From: JAJDTR01 sp965220415
GTDB lineage: Bacteria; Poribacteria; WGA-4E; JAJDTR01
Assembly: GCA_965220415.1 (NCBI GenBank)
Contig: OZ244829.1
Span: 1,116,001-1,180,000 of the forward strand
Direction of reading: 5' to 3'
Length of the DNA stretch: 64,000 bases
Program-made: the position numbers and the translations under genes
The notes under the pieces: model-generated
Databases searched by the model: none
What the model was told of the DNA's origin: nothing
What the model saw: the letters and a program-made list of their open reading frames with translations, nothing else
Shown here: positions 26,324 to 35,896 of the stretch, piece by piece
Numbering within the stretch: the first letter of the stretch is position 1
Layout of the letters: each line of letters starts with the position of its first letter

Positions 26324-28144
26324 TCACCGAATGACTGCAAACTTGCCGCTAACAGTTGTTTGACCGCGACCCGTTTCTCTTGGTGATTCAACGTGATAGA
26401 TATAAACTCCATCCGCGAGCAATACTCCGTCTGTTGTGCGCCCATCCCATTTTACGATCGGCGTTTCGTCATGATGTTCAATCTTCTTGATGAGATCGCC
26501 GGCGCTACTAAAGATCCGAATTGTTGCATAACGGGTTAAATTGCGAAATTCGATCTGATTGCCGTTAGACTCAATTCGGTATGGATTGGGAACAACAATG
26601 ACATCTTCAAGGTTGGATCTCGGTTGGTCTGACGGGTTATCCGGAACCACGACGTTCGCGGCCGTTGAAAAGTCACTCTGTTTATCGAACGAATTCAGTG
26701 CCGTGATAGAATAGAAATAGGGAACCCCCGGATACGTGTCTACATCAACATAGTTGGCGCTGTCTGAAGAAACTACCTTTATTTGGGCCCACGGTTCCCG
26801 CCCAGTATGGTTCCGATAAATGACATATCCTACTACATCTGGATCAGAGGATGTCTGCCAACTAACTAGCACTTCATTTTCCTCGAGAACCGCCGTCACC
26901 CCACTTGGAGGGGTTGGAGCAAGACTCGGCGTTACCCTAACCTGCATTGAATCATATGGGAGTGGACTCCCGTCGGACGCAACGGGCCGAACAAAATAAG
27001 CATACTCTGATCCCAAGGCAATCTGTGCATCCGTGAAATTGGGAATATTGATGGGGTTCTCGGTTAATCGTTCAAATTGGTTTCCGCTCCCATGGCGCCT
27101 AAACACAAAATACCCCCCAACGCTTGAATTAATCGATTGCTCCCATACCAATTCAATGGACTCGCCCCGCGTTTCTGCCGTAAGACGCTGCGGAGCGTAA
27201 CTCATTCTTTTGGCTACATCAACATTCTCTTTGAGAGCTGCCAGTTCCTCTCCTACGACTAACGCGAACGTCACCGAAAATGATTTGCGCGCTTCCAGAT
27301 CATACGGACCAACGGCGAGGATAGACACGTAGTCTTGAGGCATCAATGCTTCGCCGGTTTCTTGATTCAAAGATTGATTGCTCATGAATCGCGATCTCGC
27401 AACATCAGTAAAATTGTCTGCATCGAATGGAACAATTCGGTAGGCGCTCAATTTTCCGTCAAGTAAGGACAAGCCTACATGTACCGGATTTATCCCATCT
27501 GATTCATCGGCATCATAAGCGAATAGCGTCCGGTGGTCTTCGTTCCACTCGACTCGATCAAAACTTGGTTCGTCTCTTTCAGCATTAGGCGTGTCGACAT
27601 CCCAATCTGCCAGGAGCGCCATATAGATTCCATCATGGTTGATGTCCGCCCTATTAACTACTGTTAGTTTAATTGCAATAAACTCCTCGGTACCGGGTTC
27701 CTCACTCCCTCGCCATGAAAAACTGGTTTGCTCGACCAAAATGTCTAGTGGGAAATCTGCTGCTCCCGATGGAGCATATTTTGCCGTGATAGTCTGTCGT
27801 CCGTCGCGGTCCACGTGGCCCGCAATTCGTCCCTCATCGGTAGGGCTCCACTCGCCCAAAGACCACTGCTCTTCCTGAGAATCCCATTCCCAAGTGTTTG
27901 CAACATTTCCGTTTCGATCGCCAACCCAAATCTCCGACCGTTCATACAGGTAATACCTACCGTCAGACTTGGGAAATCTGAAGTTGGGTGCGATGGCGCT
28001 CTCTCGAACCGCGCCCAACGATCCGAAATCTGTCACTGCAACTGCAACATCTCCCGATGTATGGCTTAACGCAGACTGTGCATTGGCTTGAAACGAGACG
28101 GCTAACAAACCGAGAACCCCTACAACTAAATTCCATCGAATCAT
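26324..28144 (-). CDS. Secreted protein with two fibronectin-III domains and FlgD-like C-terminus
   Basis: 606 residues. Signal peptide MIRWNLVVGVLGLLAVSFQA, then NAQ. Residues 30-300 form a beta-rich domain that I do not recognise ('DGRYYLYERSEIWVGDRNG', 'DWDVDTPNAERDEPSFDRVE'). Two fibronectin type III-like domains follow (about 315-410 and 415-505; 'GGYFVFRRHGSGNQFERL', 'VVGYVIYRNHTGREPWAQI'). The last 90 residues are a FlgD-like or T9SS-tail-like beta domain with 'VVPNPYRIESNGNQIEFRNL' and 'WDGRTTDGVLLADGVYIYHV'. This tail type recurs in the 6941-9424 product. It is probably a cell-surface or secreted structural protein. It has its own sigma-70 promoter and is divergent from the M14 peptidase gene. 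Confidence 0.8.
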   Translation of the reverse strand: MIRWNLVVGVLGLLAVSFQANAQSALSHTSGDVAVAVTDFGSLGAVRESAIAPNFRFPKSDGRYYLYERSEIWVGDRNGNVANTWEWDSQEEQWSLGEWSPTDEGRIAGHVDRDGRQTITAKYAPSGAADFPLDILVEQTSFSWRGSEEPGTEEFIAIKLTVVNRADINHDGIYMALLADWDVDTPNAERDEPSFDRVEWNEDHRTLFAYDADESDGINPVHVGLSLLDGKLSAYRIVPFDADNFTDVARSRFMSNQSLNQETGEALMPQDYVSILAVGPYDLEARKSFSVTFALVVGEELAALKENVDVAKRMSYAPQRLTAETRGESIELVWEQSINSSVGGYFVFRRHGSGNQFERLTENPINIPNFTDAQIALGSEYAYFVRPVASDGSPLPYDSMQVRVTPSLAPTPPSGVTAVLEENEVLVSWQTSSDPDVVGYVIYRNHTGREPWAQIKVVSSDSANYVDVDTYPGVPYFYSITALNSFDKQSDFSTAANVVVPDNPSDQPRSNLEDVIVVPNPYRIESNGNQIEFRNLTRYATIRIFSSAGDLIKKIEHHDETPIVKWDGRTTDGVLLADGVYIYHVESPRETGRGQTTVSGKFAVIR

Positions 28145-28296
28145 ATCTCTTCCACAAGGCGATATCCGTCAGACCTGATTAGCAGCCAGCCAGCACGGTT
28201 TGTACGGCCCGGCGGTCCAACCCTTATTCTACATTACTCTTATGACGACATACTCCCGACTATCGCAATCGTCAAAACTTCCGAACGCACCGATCT

Positions 28297-28326
28297 ATCA
28301 TAACAGAGGCGTAAAGAACCTGTCAA
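28297..28326 (-). promoter_or_regulatory. Sigma-70-type promoter for the secreted Fn3 protein
   Basis: Minus strand: TTGACA (28321-28326), an 18-base spacer, then TATGAT (28297-28302). Predicted leader of about 145 bases. It lies back to back with the plus-strand promoter at 28346. Confidence 0.75.
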
Positions 28327-28345
28327 GGAACATTGGCTTGTGATA

Positions 28346-28374
28346 TTGACAGAGCTAGAAACATGCGTTATACT
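28346..28374 (+). promoter_or_regulatory. Sigma-70-type promoter for the M14 peptidase
   Basis: TTGACA (28346-28351), a 17-base spacer, then TATACT (28369-28374). Only 19 bp separate the -35 boxes of this promoter and the divergent one, so one regulator could control both. Confidence 0.8.
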
Positions 28375-28561
28375 CAGCCTCTGCGACGAGATATTTACTT
28401 TGGTTCCATGCGCGGTAAATCCTGTTGCTCATTCGACCAATGTCCCCATCGCATGGTACGACTCTCTCATAAGCCAAACCGCCTTGTTCTGAGAAGATTC
28501 TCTTTGAACTTTGATTGAATAGTTCTTGCGCCGACCCGAAACATCAGCATTAAGGGAGATT

Positions 28562-31189
28562 ATGTTGAAACCCCGATATTTTCGTTTGCTTGCTTTCATC
28601 ATTGGTTTTTTCTTGTCAGCCGTCATCGTACGCGCTCAGATTGCCGCGCCGGAGGATTCGATTGGTTTTCCCGTCGGCACAGATTACAAACTCGCGCGGT
28701 GGGAAACAATCCTGGATTATTTCCACCACTTGGCAGAAAATTCTAATCGGGTAGAGTTGGAAATACGCGGGGATACTACGGAGGGACTCGATTTCGCGCT
28801 GGCTATAATCTCCTCACCGGACAATTTGGCGCATCTTGAGAAGTACAAGCGTCTTCAGTTCAAGCTCGCCCATCCAGACCAGTCAAATCTGCCCGAACTG
28901 CAAAAACTTTCTAGCGATGGAAAATCTGTCGTACTAATCAATTGCAACCTACACTCCACGGAAATCGCCTCATCACAAATGTCACTAGAGTTGGCTCACG
29001 AACTCGCCACGAGTGATTCTGCACAAGTTTCGGCGATTCTGGACAATGTCATTATCCTGCTCATCCCTTCCACGAATCCCGATGGATTGAATCTGGTGAT
29101 TGATTGGTACAATGAATGGGTTGGTACACCCTATGAAGGTTCGCCGATGCCTTGGCTATACCACAAGTATACGGGACACGACAATAATCGAGACTGGTTC
29201 ATGTTGACGCAAGTTGAATCGAAGATTGTTACCGACATTCTCTACAATGAGTGGTTCCCGCAGGTGGTTTACGATCTTCATCAGATGAAAAATAGGGGGG
29301 CGCGATTCGTTATCCCACCCTATTTCGATCCCGTGAATCCGAATATTCCCGCAATTCTGCAGCGCACGCTTTCGCTAATCGGCGCGCAACTCGCGTTCGA
29401 CCTCACCTCTGAAGGATTCACCGGTGTACTTTCCAACGCCGTCTACGATATGTGGTGGCACGGAGGATTCCGAACAGTGCCATACCGTCACAATATGGTG
29501 GGCATACTGACCGAGGCGGCGAGCGTAAACGTTGCATCACCCGTATTTCAACCTCGACTCAGCTTGAAGGGCCACCGCCGTGGGTTAGGTGGATATGTGC
29601 AACAGACGAACTTTCCCGAACCTTGGCCCGGTGGCTGGTGGCGCCTACGCGACATCGTCGAATACGAAAAAGCGTCGGTATATTCAATTCTTGAGTTTGC
29701 TTCAAGACATAGAGAACTGTTGCTCTCAAATTTTTATAAGATGGGGTTAGATGCCGTGGAAAGGGGAGATAGCGAACCTCCTCGTGCCTTCTTGGTTCCG
29801 CCGAAACAGCGAGATCCCTACGCTGCACGGAAAATGCTTGAAATCTTGCATCGGGGCGGTGTACGGATACACCAAGCTACTGCGCGATTTACCGCGGATA
29901 CGGTTGAATATCCAGCGGGAACGTTTGTTATCTCAATGGCGCAGCCGTTTCGCGCACACGCCAAAGACCTTCTTGAGATTCAACGGTATCCCGGTCGGCG
30001 CCCCACTCCCAACGCGCCTCCCGAGCGCCCGTACGACATTGCCGGGTGGACATTACCTCTGCAAATGGGAGTCAATGCTGTTGAAGTAGTCAATCAATTT
30101 GAAGTAGACACCGTATTCCTCGAAGAAATCCCCAAGCTTCCGGGGATATTGCATAGTGTGTCGCAACCCGTGGCATTTCTAATCAAGAATCGGACAAACG
30201 TGGAAATGATTGCGGTGAACCGGTTGCTCAACCGTTCGATTGCCGAAGGCGACAACGGTGGGACAGAAAGCTTATCTTGGTGCACTCGGAAAATGACTCT
30301 TCGAGGGGAAGTGTTTCCGAGAGGTTCAATCTTAATCCGCACTTCAAGAATCCCCCTCCACTTCGTTCCTGAACTAAATGAGCTTGCAAATTCGCTTGGC
30401 CTCGAGATTTATGCGCTTGACGAGATCCCTGCCGAGGATGAATTAATTCCGTTAAGGCTGCCCCGTCTTGCATTGTACAAGCCGTGGGTCGCAAGTATTG
30501 ATGAAGGTTGGACGCGATGGGTACTGGAACAGCACGAGTTCCTCTACCACACATTGACGGATGCCGAGATTCGAGCCGGGGGATTGGCCGAACGATATGA
30601 CGTAATAATTCTGCCCGACATGCGCGCGACTGAGATAATCCGAGGACATGCCCCGGGAACCCTCCCTTCGGAATACGTCGGGGGCATTGGAAACACAGGC
30701 GCGGCAAACCTTCGCACCTTTGCGGAAAGCGGCGGAACACTTGTATGCCTAAACAACGCGTGTGAACTTCCAATCAAGTATTTCGGACTGGAAGTGATAA
30801 ACGTATTAGAGGAGTCAAGTCAGGCAAATGCGCATGAATTCAAAAAGAATGCGTTCTTTTGCCCGGGTTCATTGTTGCGGGTTTTCGTTGAGGGGACACA
30901 TCCCATCGGTTTCGGGCTCGATCGTGAGATGGCGGTATTCTTCAAGTCAGGTCCGGTCTTTGAAGTGAGAGGCGGGAAGACTATCGCCTCCTATCCTAAC
31001 TTCAATCCGCTAATGAGCGGTTGGATAGAAGGAGAAAAGCGCATTCGTCAAAAGAGTGCGGCTTTGGATGTAAATCTCGGCAAAGGACGCGTCGTTCTTT
31101 TTGGTTTCAAACCCCAGCACCGGGGGCAGTCGCACGGAACATTCAAGTTGCTGTTTAACGCGATCTACTACAGCGTCGTCGAACGCTAG
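28562..31189 (+). CDS. Secreted M14-family zinc carboxypeptidase-like protein
   Basis: 875 residues from the ATG at 28562, chosen for its aagggag site and the signal peptide MLKPRYFRLLAFIIGFFLSA (then VIVRAQ). Zinc ligands are H131 and E134 in NCNLHSTEIAS and the distal H near 239 in VYDLHQMKN. The catalytic Glu is in 'VGILTEAASV' near 317. 'PSTNPDGLNLV' near 175-185 is a typical M14 segment. The catalytic domain is followed by about 500 residues, including a possible glutamine-amidotransferase-like domain near the end, as in other large Poribacteria or Bacteroidetes M14 proteins. It should trim peptides outside the cytoplasm. Confidence 0.88.
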   Translation: MLKPRYFRLLAFIIGFFLSAVIVRAQIAAPEDSIGFPVGTDYKLARWETILDYFHHLAENSNRVELEIRGDTTEGLDFALAIISSPDNLAHLEKYKRLQFKLAHPDQSNLPELQKLSSDGKSVVLINCNLHSTEIASSQMSLELAHELATSDSAQVSAILDNVIILLIPSTNPDGLNLVIDWYNEWVGTPYEGSPMPWLYHKYTGHDNNRDWFMLTQVESKIVTDILYNEWFPQVVYDLHQMKNRGARFVIPPYFDPVNPNIPAILQRTLSLIGAQLAFDLTSEGFTGVLSNAVYDMWWHGGFRTVPYRHNMVGILTEAASVNVASPVFQPRLSLKGHRRGLGGYVQQTNFPEPWPGGWWRLRDIVEYEKASVYSILEFASRHRELLLSNFYKMGLDAVERGDSEPPRAFLVPPKQRDPYAARKMLEILHRGGVRIHQATARFTADTVEYPAGTFVISMAQPFRAHAKDLLEIQRYPGRRPTPNAPPERPYDIAGWTLPLQMGVNAVEVVNQFEVDTVFLEEIPKLPGILHSVSQPVAFLIKNRTNVEMIAVNRLLNRSIAEGDNGGTESLSWCTRKMTLRGEVFPRGSILIRTSRIPLHFVPELNELANSLGLEIYALDEIPAEDELIPLRLPRLALYKPWVASIDEGWTRWVLEQHEFLYHTLTDAEIRAGGLAERYDVIILPDMRATEIIRGHAPGTLPSEYVGGIGNTGAANLRTFAESGGTLVCLNNACELPIKYFGLEVINVLEESSQANAHEFKKNAFFCPGSLLRVFVEGTHPIGFGLDREMAVFFKSGPVFEVRGGKTIASYPNFNPLMSGWIEGEKRIRQKSAALDVNLGKGRVVLFGFKPQHRGQSHGTFKLLFNAIYYSVVER

Positions 31190-31281
31190 TTTGATGTCGG
31201 GAATTGTCACTATTGTCCTACGGATTCTACAGCTCGGACATAAACGGCTAATATTCTAAGGTGCTGCCCGTACGAATCATT

Positions 31282-32046
31282 TCAAGGTTTCCCGGCAACC
31301 AAGAATTCGGGTTCAATAAAATACGGAGTTTCGTCGTTATTTCGCTGACACTTAGCGGAAGAATAGTGATATTGAATCGCTCGCCGACGTTTGTCGGTTC
31401 TATTTGGTGGAGTGTGATGGTAGATTTCACCGTGAAAAACAAGCGCATCTCCCGCCCGTAGAGGTATTGGCACCGCATTCTCGGAAGGAGGCGGATTCAG
31501 TAGGACATAATCGCCGTCCACCATGCCGTGTTCCCCAATTCCGCCAGTGTGCGATCCGGCTACGACGTGCATACAACCGTTCTCAACCGTCGAATCATCA
31601 CAGGCAACCCAAATCCCAAACACATCACTAGGGGTTTGCCTAAAATAGGCGTTGTCCTGATGCCACATCTTTGCGCCGCCAATCCGCGGCGGCTTCAGTA
31701 GCGACATGCTTTGGAATAGGTAAACATCCGGACCCAACAGCCTTGTTGCAATCTCCAACATTCCCGAATGAAAGGCTAAACTGCGAAAAAAGTCATTTCG
31801 CACGGCCATCTTCGCAAGTTTCCGGACGCCAAGCTCCGCGGATGCAGTGGTGTCATTTCCTTTTGTGACGGTGGGTTCAAGTTGTACCAGTCCGTCCACC
31901 ATAGGCGAGTGGTCTTCGACAATCTTGGAAATCTCTCGACGCACCCCCTCCACCTCATCGGAGGTGAACAAGCCGTCAACCGTGAAATATCCTTCGGCGC
32001 GGTACTTTCGTACGATTCGATCGGTTATTAGCATTCTTTCCGTCAC
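31282..32046 (-). CDS. Phytanoyl-CoA dioxygenase (PhyH)-family protein
   Basis: 254 residues. Fe(II)/2-oxoglutarate dioxygenase motifs: H129 and D131 in MWHQDNAYF, the distal H at 210 or 211 in EIYHHTPPN, and R in DKRRRAIQYHY for 2-oxoglutarate. 'GCMHVVAGSHTGG' is the usual PhyH loop. It hydroxylates an unknown small molecule. GTG start at 32046 with a ggggtga site; an internal ATG at 32034 is the alternative. It stands alone between the M14 gene and the two-component pair. PhyH expansion is a known trait of Poribacteria, which supports but does not prove the taxonomic guess. Confidence 0.9.
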   Translation of the reverse strand: MTERMLITDRIVRKYRAEGYFTVDGLFTSDEVEGVRREISKIVEDHSPMVDGLVQLEPTVTKGNDTTASAELGVRKLAKMAVRNDFFRSLAFHSGMLEIATRLLGPDVYLFQSMSLLKPPRIGGAKMWHQDNAYFRQTPSDVFGIWVACDDSTVENGCMHVVAGSHTGGIGEHGMVDGDYVLLNPPPSENAVPIPLRAGDALVFHGEIYHHTPPNRTDKRRRAIQYHYSSAKCQRNNDETPYFIEPEFLVAGKP

Positions 32047-32166
32047 AAAACTTCACCCCTCGTGTCATGCACCTTCCACATAACTTTGCCGACAATAGCC
32101 CGCTAACGTGCTTAAGTCCACCGTTGATTGACCGCAATATTATTAGTGATGTCATGCCTCATCTTT

Positions 32167-33624
32167 CTAATCTTCCAGTCCGTAGGTTTGTACTTTGCGA
32201 TGAAGTGTGCGCAATCCTATATCTAGAACCTTTGCCGCTTGTGTTTTATTCCCTCCCGTGTCCGCCAAGGTTTTGCGAATGGCTTCCTTCTCTATCTCGT
32301 CCATAGTCATTCCAACTCTTCCAACAACTCCATCGACCTCACTCGGCGCGGGAGGAAGCGCAGGGGGGCCCGCTTGAATTTCTGGCGGAAGATCCCAGAG
32401 TTGAATTGCTCCCGTTGTAGATAAGATTACCGCTGTTTCAATAACATTCCGCAGTTGACGCACATTGCCGGGCCAATCCGCATATTTAAGGCGGTTCATC
32501 GCATCGGGGGAGATGTCCGTCACAGGGAGATCGTGCTCCCTGCTAAACTCTCGAAGGAATTGACTGGCAAGCAGCGGAATGTCCTCGCGTCGTTCTCGGA
32601 GAGGCGGCACGTGCAGTGGAAACCGGTTAATTCGGTGATAGAGATCTTCGCGAAATATCCCATTTCTTACCGCCGCATTTAAATCTTTATTTGACGCGGC
32701 GATAATTCGCACATCGACACGGATGTTTTTGTCGCCACCCAGGCGCCTGAATTCTTGCGTCTCCAACACACGAAGGAATCTCACCTGCGTCTCCGGCGTC
32801 ATCTCGCCAATCTCATCTAGAAATAGAGTTCCGCCATCCGCTTGTTCGAATACACCCAATCTCCTAGCAGTCGCGCTCGTAAAGGCGCCCTTTTCGTGGC
32901 CAAAAAGTTCGCCTTCAACCAGTTCCCGGGGAATCGCTCCGCAGTTAAGGTCTCTAAACGATGTGTTTTTGCGCCGGCTGTGGTTGTGAACGGCTTTCGC
33001 GATGAGCTCCTTCCCTACACCGTTTTCACCCGTAATCAGGACGGTCACATTGGTCGGGGCAATACGCCGAATCATGCCAAAGAGTTCCTGCATCGGTTTT
33101 GAAGTACCGGTGATGTTCGCAAAACCGAACTTGCCATCAAGCTGTTCTCGAAGATTGATATTCTGTAGATGCAGGGTGCGTCTCTCCAGTGCACTCTTGA
33201 CCGTTTGGCGAAGTAATTCTATTCTGATTGGTTTCTCACGGTAAGAGACCGCCCCGGTCTGGATGGCTTCGACAGCACTATCGATGCTGCCATAGGCGGT
33301 AAGCAGAATGACCTGTGTGTACGGATGATTGGAGTGAATATACTTCAACAGTTCAATACCGCTCATATCCGGCATCTTCTCATCCGTAATGACGACATCA
33401 ATATCTTCCGCGTCTAGAATCTCAAGCGCAGCGCGCCCACCCGTCGCGGTGAATAGATCGTACCCTTCTCGCTCCAGAACTTCGGCGGTGGCTTCGAGAC
33501 CGGATGAATCATCGTCTACTATCAGTATTCTTGGATCCAATTCAGTTCTCGCTCCGTGGTTTCGCGTTCTCTGCGGCAGCTTGATTTCATGATGTCCAGC
33601 GTCCGAACACCCACAATTCGCCAA
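32167..33624 (-). CDS. NtrC-family sigma-54 response regulator with a GAFTSA loop
   Basis: 485 residues: REC domain (about 32-145; phosphate-accepting D in VVITDEKMP near 82), AAA+ domain (about 170-400; Walker A GENGVGKE, Walker B GGTLFLDEIGEM, 'WPGNVRQLRNVIE'), and a Fis-type HTH at the end (GGNKTQAAKVLDIGLRTL). The sigma-54 contact loop reads GAFTSA near 245-250 instead of the canonical GAFTGA found in the two other activators in this window. The annotated start is TTG. The first ~28 residues are not conserved, so a TTG near 33540 may be the true start. It lies 57 bp after its probable cognate kinase. Confidence 0.92.
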   Translation of the reverse strand: MANCGCSDAGHHEIKLPQRTRNHGARTELDPRILIVDDDSSGLEATAEVLEREGYDLFTATGGRAALEILDAEDIDVVITDEKMPDMSGIELLKYIHSNHPYTQVILLTAYGSIDSAVEAIQTGAVSYREKPIRIELLRQTVKSALERRTLHLQNINLREQLDGKFGFANITGTSKPMQELFGMIRRIAPTNVTVLITGENGVGKELIAKAVHNHSRRKNTSFRDLNCGAIPRELVEGELFGHEKGAFTSATARRLGVFEQADGGTLFLDEIGEMTPETQVRFLRVLETQEFRRLGGDKNIRVDVRIIAASNKDLNAAVRNGIFREDLYHRINRFPLHVPPLRERREDIPLLASQFLREFSREHDLPVTDISPDAMNRLKYADWPGNVRQLRNVIETAVILSTTGAIQLWDLPPEIQAGPPALPPAPSEVDGVVGRVGMTMDEIEKEAIRKTLADTGGNKTQAAKVLDIGLRTLHRKVQTYGLED

Positions 33625-33681
33625 CAGTCAGGGTTGCTGAAGTACACCGGCTTGCAAACCGTTACTGGAATTGTGTAAATA

Positions 33682-34476
33682 TTATTGACCATCGACCGGC
33701 AGCACAATCGAAAATGTGGCGCCTTGACTTGGCGCACTATCTACGTTGACCCTACCACCGTGACCTTCTATGACTCGCTTTACAATTGCCAGACCAACAC
33801 CCGTGCCGTTTTCCGTCGTATGGAAGAAGAGATCGAACATCCTATCTGCAATATCCGGAGAGACACCCTCCCCCGTGTCCTGTACATCAACTCGGATATT
33901 ACTGTCCAATGCCAACGCCCGTACAGTCAATGTGCCTCCCGTTTCCATAGCTTGAGTTGCGTTTATGATTAGGTTCCATAACGCTTGCTTGAACTGATCC
34001 GGATCGAGTACGATCGAAGGAAGATCCTGGAGTTCACGGACGACCTTGATGTTCCGGCTTTGCGCTTCCGGTTCTGTGAATTCTAGAACCTCTTCGATGA
34101 GTGCCCCAAGATTACTCTCCCGAAAAGAAAGAGGTGGTAGTCCGGTAAAACGCCGAAAATCGGTCAGAATCTGGTTCAACCGTTCGATTTCGGAGCGAAT
34201 GCGTCGTGTTCGCGTTAGCGCGCTGTCCGCTTCTTTGGTTTCGATTGCCGCCAAATCTTCCTCCATCAACTGAAGATTAAGACTGACGCTATTAAGCGGA
34301 TTTCGTATCTCGTGAACCAATTCTCGAGCAAATGAATTAAACTGGTCGGAGGATTCCTGGCTAGTTGTCGATGGTCGACGGCCTCGCCGCTGTCTAATCA
34401 ACCCGACAGTGGTGCCAAGGATAACAAGGATGACGAGACTTCCCGCCAAGGGAAATAGCCACCAAGGGATGCCCAT
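33682..34476 (-). CDS. NtrB-like membrane sensor histidine kinase
   Basis: 264 residues. One transmembrane helix (residues 7-27) followed directly by the transmitter: the H-box is 'ARELVHEIRNPLNSVSLNLQ' with H55, then the N-box 'NLIINATQAM', G1 DTGEGVSPD and G2 GTGVGLAIVK. There is no periplasmic sensing domain, so input is probably sensed by the membrane segment or a partner protein. It precedes the NtrC-like gene by 57 bp and surely forms a pair with it. Confidence 0.92.
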   Translation of the reverse strand: MGIPWWLFPLAGSLVILVILGTTVGLIRQRRGRRPSTTSQESSDQFNSFARELVHEIRNPLNSVSLNLQLMEEDLAAIETKEADSALTRTRRIRSEIERLNQILTDFRRFTGLPPLSFRESNLGALIEEVLEFTEPEAQSRNIKVVRELQDLPSIVLDPDQFKQALWNLIINATQAMETGGTLTVRALALDSNIRVDVQDTGEGVSPDIADRMFDLFFHTTENGTGVGLAIVKRVIEGHGGRVNVDSAPSQGATFSIVLPVDGQ

Positions 34477-34965
34477 AGCTATTCAATCAGAATACTGGCT
34501 AGATCGTCTAATCTCGGTAACAATAAGGTTTGTGTTTTTGACGTAGTGAGGGGATGGGAGTGGCGTTTCGATTGATCCCATATGCCGAGTTTGAAGATTT
34601 GACACATGCGACATATATCGACTTCTCTACTTCGGGTATCGGAAATAAGCGGCGGTGATAGCCTGTTATCTAAACGAATTCCGTAAACAGAACTCCCTCT
34701 TGCTGTCCGGTATAATCCGTCATTTCGCTGGGCTGGAAATCGAAACTGGACTGATTACTAGACTTTGCGTTGGGTATTATTGCGCTGTTTTTTCCAGTAA
34801 TAATTGTTTCCAATAGGACTTTCGTAGTGCCGGCAGGTCGGGATTCGGAAATCCCTCGTACAGGAGTCGCGACCTGGAGATCGCTCCTACAAAAGACGCA
34901 ATTTCTGCAAGCGCGCAGTATAACATCCGACTTCCGAAACCGAAACTGCACAAGCACCACTGTGT
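34477..34965. other. Spacer with a MITE-2 element
   Basis: 489 bp. Apart from the MITE-2 element at 34758-34922, nothing recognised. Confidence 0.5.
34758..34922. repeat. MITE-2 copy
   Basis: 165 bp, nearly identical to 62684-62847 over its whole length, with inverted ends ctagactttgcg and gcgcgcagtata. It contains 'gcgttgggtattattg', the hairpin gggattcggaaatccc, and the hairpin gcgacctggagatcgc. Confidence 0.8.
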
Positions 34966-35880
34966 CTAAGCGGCGCTTTCTCTGGCTTTCAGATTCCACA
35001 GATGCAGAATTGGACTTGCAACGAAAATCGACGAATAGGTACCTACAATGACGCCAATAATGAGAGCTAACGCAAAGGTGTTAATCTCCTCACCCGAGCT
35101 AGACAGGAAGAAAATAACAAGAACTACGAAGAAGGTTGTTAGAGAGGTAATCACTGTGCGGCTAAGAGACTGATTGATGCTGCGATTGAGAGTCTCACTG
35201 TACTCAATTCCTTTTAACGTCCTAGTGTTTTCGCGGATGCGGTCAAACACCACAATCGTGTCGTTGAGAGAGTATCCAATGATTGTAAGAAACGCAGCGA
35301 CCGTGGGAAGGTTGATTTCTTTGGATAGTACGGCGAATATTCCCAATGTAATCAGGACATCATGAACCAGCGCGGCAATCGCACCAATTGCGAAACGAAA
35401 CTCGAAACGCCACGATATGTAGGCAAGGAGAATTGCGATAGCCGAGAGGACCGACCACAACGCCGCCCATTTCAAATCTTTGCCTACGCTGGGCCCAACA
35501 GCCGAAACGTTCACTCCTTGAGGCAGTGCATGCCAGTCGGCGCTTCCCTCAATCAAACCGTCCGAGATTATCCGCCCATCTTGTGCTTTAAAGTCGGCAC
35601 TGTATCCAAGCGAGATTGTGGCTTCCTGCTTTACCGAATTGACCTGCGTTTTGGCGCGCCCCAACCCAAGCGACTCGAGTTTATCCGTAATTTCCTTTTC
35701 TGTCACCGCCCGGTTGAATTTGGCTTGAATTTTAACCCCGCCACGGAAATCAATACCAAAATTCGGGCCGGCGTTCATGCCAAGGAAAATCAAACCTACA
35801 ACAATCAAGACACTTGATAGAATAAATCCAGATCTGTACTTGCTGATAAAATCAAAATTTGCGTTTCTTAGTAATTCCAA
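34966..35880 (-). CDS. secF: Protein translocase subunit SecF
   Basis: 304 residues from the TTG at 35880, chosen because aaggag sits 8 bases upstream and because this places it 16 bp after the secD stop. The longer TTG start at 35916 would overlap secD. Features: first helix 'SSVLIVVGLIFLGM', the family GIDFRGG motif, then five helices with 'LPTVAAFLTIIGYSLNDTIV', VVFDRIREN. SecDF is the membrane complex that uses the proton gradient to pull exported proteins through SecYEG. It is cotranscribed with secD. Confidence 0.95.
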   Translation of the reverse strand: MELLRNANFDFISKYRSGFILSSVLIVVGLIFLGMNAGPNFGIDFRGGVKIQAKFNRAVTEKEITDKLESLGLGRAKTQVNSVKQEATISLGYSADFKAQDGRIISDGLIEGSADWHALPQGVNVSAVGPSVGKDLKWAALWSVLSAIAILLAYISWRFEFRFAIGAIAALVHDVLITLGIFAVLSKEINLPTVAAFLTIIGYSLNDTIVVFDRIRENTRTLKGIEYSETLNRSINQSLSRTVITSLTTFFVVLVIFFLSSSGEEINTFALALIIGVIVGTYSSIFVASPILHLWNLKARESAA

Positions 35881-35896
35881 CTCAACGTCTCCTTTT

